A DNA stretch of 7,989 bases from assembly GCA_001805845.1 (NCBI GenBank), contig MHHA01000063.1, forward strand, positions 1 through 7,989. The letters are read 5' to 3'. The DNA is from Omnitrophica WOR_2 bacterium RIFCSPLOWO2_12_FULL_46_30 (GTDB taxonomy: Bacteria > Omnitrophota > Gorgyraeia > Gygaellales > UBA12090). Under the pieces are notes generated by a model that searched no databases, had not been told where the DNA came from, and was given only the letters and a program-made list of their open reading frames with translations. Shown here in pieces: positions 5,650-7,989 of the stretch (its first letter is position 1; the number at the start of each line of letters is the position of its first letter). The translations under genes and the position numbers were made by a program.

Positions 5650-6252
5650 ATGTTAGACTTCTTAAAGCCATACATCTCAACCTTTATTCCAATATTTGCG
5701 GCAGTGGATGCCCTGGGCAACATTCCGATCTTTATTGCCCTTACCAATTCTTTGAATAAGAAGCATAAGCGGAAGGTTATTCAGGAATCGGTAATTACGG
5801 CTACCGTGAGCGCGGTGGCATTTATGTTTCTGGGAAAGGCCTTGTTAAGGCTTCTGGGGATAACCGTTGCCGATTTCCAGATCGCCGGCGGCATATTGCT
5901 TTTGGTCATTGCCATACATCTTTTATTGTCGGGTAAACACAAGGGCTCGGCGCTCACCGAGGCCGGCTTAGAGGTGGGAATATTCCCCCTGGGGACCCCT
6001 TTAGTTACCGGGCCCGCGGTGCTGACCATGACCCTGATGATGGTGGATAGCTTTGGAACCGTCCCCACTTTTATATCCGTGGTCTTAAATATGTTCATTG
6101 TCTGGCTGACCTTTCGCTATACTGATTTTTTTGTCCGCCTGATGGGCGAGCCGGGAATGAAGGCATTTGCCAAAATTATGTATATTCTTCTTGCCGCCAT
6201 TGCGGTAATGATGATGCGCAGGGGAATTATGGGGTTTTTGCTCTCGCTATGA
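5650..6252 (+). CDS. MarC family (UPF0056) integral membrane protein
   Basis: The 200-residue protein has the length and six hydrophobic segments of the MarC family: about 8-32, 46-66, 77-94, 111-132, 138-156 and 174-197. Family motifs are FAAVDALGNIPIF (16-28), where relatives usually read VDPLGN, FQIAGGILLL (76-85) and FPLGTPLVTGPAVLT (112-126). MarC proteins sit in the inner membrane. Their substrate and function are not settled; the old link to multiple antibiotic resistance is not supported by later work. The ATG has no Shine-Dalgarno sequence and lies right after a promoter, so a leaderless mRNA is likely. The stop overlaps the glgC start (ATGA), suggesting co-expression with glgC, although a functional link is not evident. 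Confidence 0.92.
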   Translation: MLDFLKPYISTFIPIFAAVDALGNIPIFIALTNSLNKKHKRKVIQESVITATVSAVAFMFLGKALLRLLGITVADFQIAGGILLLVIAIHLLLSGKHKGSALTEAGLEVGIFPLGTPLVTGPAVLTMTLMMVDSFGTVPTFISVVLNMFIVWLTFRYTDFFVRLMGEPGMKAFAKIMYILLAAIAVMMMRRGIMGFLLSL

Positions 6253-7493
6253 TGCGTAAGGTGCTTACATTTATTATGGCCGGGGGTAAGGGCGAGCGGC
6301 TCTATCCGCTTACCCGCGACAGGGCAAAACCGGCAGTCCCTTTTGGCGGGATTTACCGCATCATTGATTTTACCCTCTCTAACTGCATTAACTCCGGCCT
6401 GCGCCGTATCCATGTCCTGATCCAGTATAAATCCATATCCCTGCAGCGGCACTTAAGAATAGGATGGAATGTCTTTAATTCGGATTTGGGCGAGTATATT
6501 GACGTTATCCCGGCCCAGCAGAGGGTGGGCTCTGATTGGTACCGGGGGACAGCTGACGCAATCTATCAAAATATATACAGCATTGAGCAGGAGCAGGCGG
6601 ATGAAATTTTAATTTTAGCCGGCGACCACATCTATAAAATGAATTATTATAAGATGATTGATTTCCATCGCCAAGGTAATGCGGACTTGACCGTGAGCGT
6701 CTTTGAGTTAGATAAAGAAAAATCGCCACAGTTAGGAGTGGTGGAGGTGGATAAAGAAGGCAGGGTCCTGGGTTTTGAGGAAAAACCCCTTAAGCCGAAA
6801 AGCATACCCGATAAGCCGGATAAAATCTACGGCTCAATGGGCATCTATGTTTTCAACCGCGAAATCTTAGAGGAGGAGCTTACCGAAGACGCGGCAAAGA
6901 ATACCGACCATGACTTTGGCAAGAACATTATCCCGCAAATGGTCAAGAAGGGAAGAAAAGTCTGCGCTTTTAATTTTTCTTCCCTGAAGTCCGAAGGAGA
7001 ATGCGCCTCTGACCGGGATGCCAATTACTGGCGGGATATCGGAACCATTGACGGCTATTATCAGGCGAATATGGACCTTCTGGGGCCGGAGCCGGTCTTT
7101 AATTTATATGACTCTAACTGGCCGATCAGGACTTATCAGGAACAGTTTCCTCCGGCGCGCACCATTCATTCCGGAGAAAAGACCGCCGGACGGGTGGGGC
7201 TTCTTTTAGATTCCTTAGTTTCCAGCGGCTGTATTATCAGCGGGGGCAAGGTTAAAGGTTCAATCTTATCTCCGAACGTGCGCATTAACAGCTTCTCGGA
7301 GTTATACGATTCTATCCTGATGGAAGGCGTAGATGTGGGCCGTTATGCCAAAATAAAGCGGGCGATCATTGATAAAGAGGTCGGCATCCCCCGGGGCGCA
7401 GTGATCGGCTATGATTTGGCCGAAGATAAGAAGAGATTTTACGTTACGGATTCCGGGATTGTGGTGGTGGCAAAGGGAACGGAGATTAAATGA
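6249..7493 (+). CDS. glgC: Glucose-1-phosphate adenylyltransferase (ADP-glucose pyrophosphorylase)
   Basis: The 414-residue enzyme makes ADP-glucose from ATP and glucose 1-phosphate, the committed step of bacterial glycogen synthesis in the cytoplasm. The N-terminal nucleotidyltransferase domain has AGGKGERLYPLT (11-22), RAKPAVPFGG (25-34), WYRGTADAIYQN (97-108), the catalytic-metal GDHIYK with Asp126, the sugar-phosphate Lys179 in EEKP, GSMGIYVF (195-202) and YWRDIGT (260-266). A left-handed beta-helix domain follows from about 300. The position of the E. coli activator residue Lys39 is Asp24 here, so allosteric control probably differs. Length is slightly below E. coli (431). The start is ATG 6249 or the adjacent ATG 6252; both overlap or abut the marC stop. 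No other glycogen gene is in the window. Confidence 0.97.
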   Translation: MMRKVLTFIMAGGKGERLYPLTRDRAKPAVPFGGIYRIIDFTLSNCINSGLRRIHVLIQYKSISLQRHLRIGWNVFNSDLGEYIDVIPAQQRVGSDWYRGTADAIYQNIYSIEQEQADEILILAGDHIYKMNYYKMIDFHRQGNADLTVSVFELDKEKSPQLGVVEVDKEGRVLGFEEKPLKPKSIPDKPDKIYGSMGIYVFNREILEEELTEDAAKNTDHDFGKNIIPQMVKKGRKVCAFNFSSLKSEGECASDRDANYWRDIGTIDGYYQANMDLLGPEPVFNLYDSNWPIRTYQEQFPPARTIHSGEKTAGRVGLLLDSLVSSGCIISGGKVKGSILSPNVRINSFSELYDSILMEGVDVGRYAKIKRAIIDKEVGIPRGAVIGYDLAEDKKRFYVTDSGIVVVAKGTEIK

Positions 7494-7523
7494 AGCCACG
7501 ACTTACGGAAGCGAAGCTGAACG

Positions 7524-7544
7524 CCTGCCTGCTGAGCAGGCAGG
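7524..7544 (+). repeat. Short palindromic element at the glgC/acetyltransferase junction
   Basis: CCTGCCTGC (7524-7532), loop TGA, GCAGGCAGG (7536-7544) is a perfect 9-bp hairpin with the same arms as the element at 4071-4092. Outside it, ACTTAC (7501-7506) and GTAAGT (7544-7549) are also complementary. The direct repeats seen around the other copy are absent. Its right arm supplies the AGGT used as ribosome binding site for the next gene. No T-run follows. Confidence 0.8.
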
Positions 7545-7545
7545 T
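7542..7545 (+). promoter_or_regulatory. Likely ribosome binding site of the acetyltransferase gene
   Basis: AGGT at the edge of the palindrome is 7 nt before the ATG at 7553. Folding of the palindrome would pair most of it and could reduce initiation, so the hairpin may act as a translational switch; this is inferred. Confidence 0.5.
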
Positions 7546-7552
7546 AAGTTGT

Positions 7553-7989
7553 ATGTCATTGAAAATGATTCGCAAGGCGCGGATAGAAGATATAAAACAG
7601 ATACAAGCGCTTATTAATGCCTTTGCTGAGAAGGACCTCATGCTTGCGCGTTCACTTAATGAGCTTTATGAAAATATCAGGGATTTTTTTGTCTATGAAA
7701 ATAAAAATAAAATCATTGGCTGCTCGGCCATGCATATTTCCTGGGGTGATTTGGCTGAGATAAAATCTCTGGCGGTAGATAAAGGGTATCAAAATAAAGG
7801 AATAGGCAGGTTCTTGGTTGACGCATGTATTCAAGAAGCGAAACTCATCGGCGCAAAACAGCTTTTTGCGCTCACCTATGCCCCGGATTTTTTTCAAAAG
7901 ATGGGTTTTAAGAAAATAGCTCATAACAAACTGCCGCATAAGATTTGGGCGGAATGCATCAACTGCCCTAAGTTTCCGGATTGCGAAGA
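7553..7989 (+). CDS. GNAT N-acetyltransferase, short ArgA-like type (3' partial)
   Basis: The reading frame runs to the window edge, giving 145 complete codons; the family ends at about this point, so probably only a few residues are missing. The start MSLKMIRKARIEDIKQI fits the family; ATG 7565 (MIRKAR) is nearly as good, and ATG 7490, which overlaps the glgC stop, would translate the palindrome. Landmarks are MLARSLNELYENIRDFFV (about 30-47), DLAEIKSLAV (66-75), the acetyl-CoA binding loop Q-x-x-G-x-G (80-85), LTYAPDFFQKMGF (107-119) and a C-terminal Cys motif CINCPKFPDC (Cys135, 138, 144). These match the short stand-alone N-acetyltransferases annotated as N-acetylglutamate synthase, the first step of arginine synthesis. 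That substrate is inferred from family resemblance; no arginine gene is visible nearby. Confidence 0.88.
   Translation, partial: MSLKMIRKARIEDIKQIQALINAFAEKDLMLARSLNELYENIRDFFVYENKNKIIGCSAMHISWGDLAEIKSLAVDKGYQNKGIGRFLVDACIQEAKLIGAKQLFALTYAPDFFQKMGFKKIAHNKLPHKIWAECINCPKFPDCE

Noticed and set aside
7018..7209. Short + strand open frame inside glgC
   Set aside because: It is a shifted frame of a fully conserved gene with no initiation signal or recognisable product.
1..7989. CRISPR array, tRNA, rRNA, riboswitch, transposase or phage gene
   Set aside because: I saw no regularly spaced repeats, cloverleaf or rRNA-like sequence, no known aptamer core, and no transposase or phage protein motif on either strand.

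Overview
This window comes from a bacterial chromosome. Nearly all of it is coding on the + strand, in tightly packed operons. It holds nine protein-coding units: the last codons of an unidentified upstream gene, groES, groEL, a four-gene ABC transporter of the peptide/nickel (Dpp/Opp/Nik) type, a MarC-family membrane protein, glgC (ADP-glucose pyrophosphorylase), and a short ArgA-like GNAT acetyltransferase cut by the window end. Use of HrcA/CIRCE control, the gene style and the scattered short palindromes suggest an uncultured bacterium. Omnitrophota or a related phylum is my guess from overall impression only; nothing in the window proves a taxon.

Region 1 (1-2250) is the chaperonin operon. 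A consensus sigma-70-type promoter (TTGACA, 16 bp, TATAAT) overlaps a CIRCE operator, then come groES, an intercistronic 11-bp hairpin, groEL, a small GC hairpin and a strong intrinsic terminator with an unusually large loop. Region 2 (2275-5629) is the transporter operon: two permeases and two ATPases. Several junctions use ATGA overlaps. The extended -10 promoter lies so close to the first ATG that the mRNA should be leaderless. There is no substrate-binding protein in the window, and both ATPases lack the usual C-terminal oligopeptide-transporter extension. Region 3 (5613-7989) starts with a second promoter buried in the end of the last ATPase gene, also predicted leaderless. It drives marC, then glgC (ATGA overlap), then the acetyltransferase.

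The most unusual layer is a set of short palindromes. Two share the arms CCTGCCTGC/GCAGGCAGG and sit immediately before the start codons of the dppD-like gene and the acetyltransferase gene, where their right flank or right arm supplies the Shine-Dalgarno-like bases. A third is a perfect 34-bp palindrome inside the reading frame of the second ATPase gene. A fourth, smaller one (CCCGCC/GGCGGG) follows groEL. They look like dispersed palindromic elements, in one case tolerated inside a protein-coding gene. I see no CRISPR array, tRNA, rRNA, transposase or phage gene, and no clear new multi-gene system; the genes themselves belong to known families.
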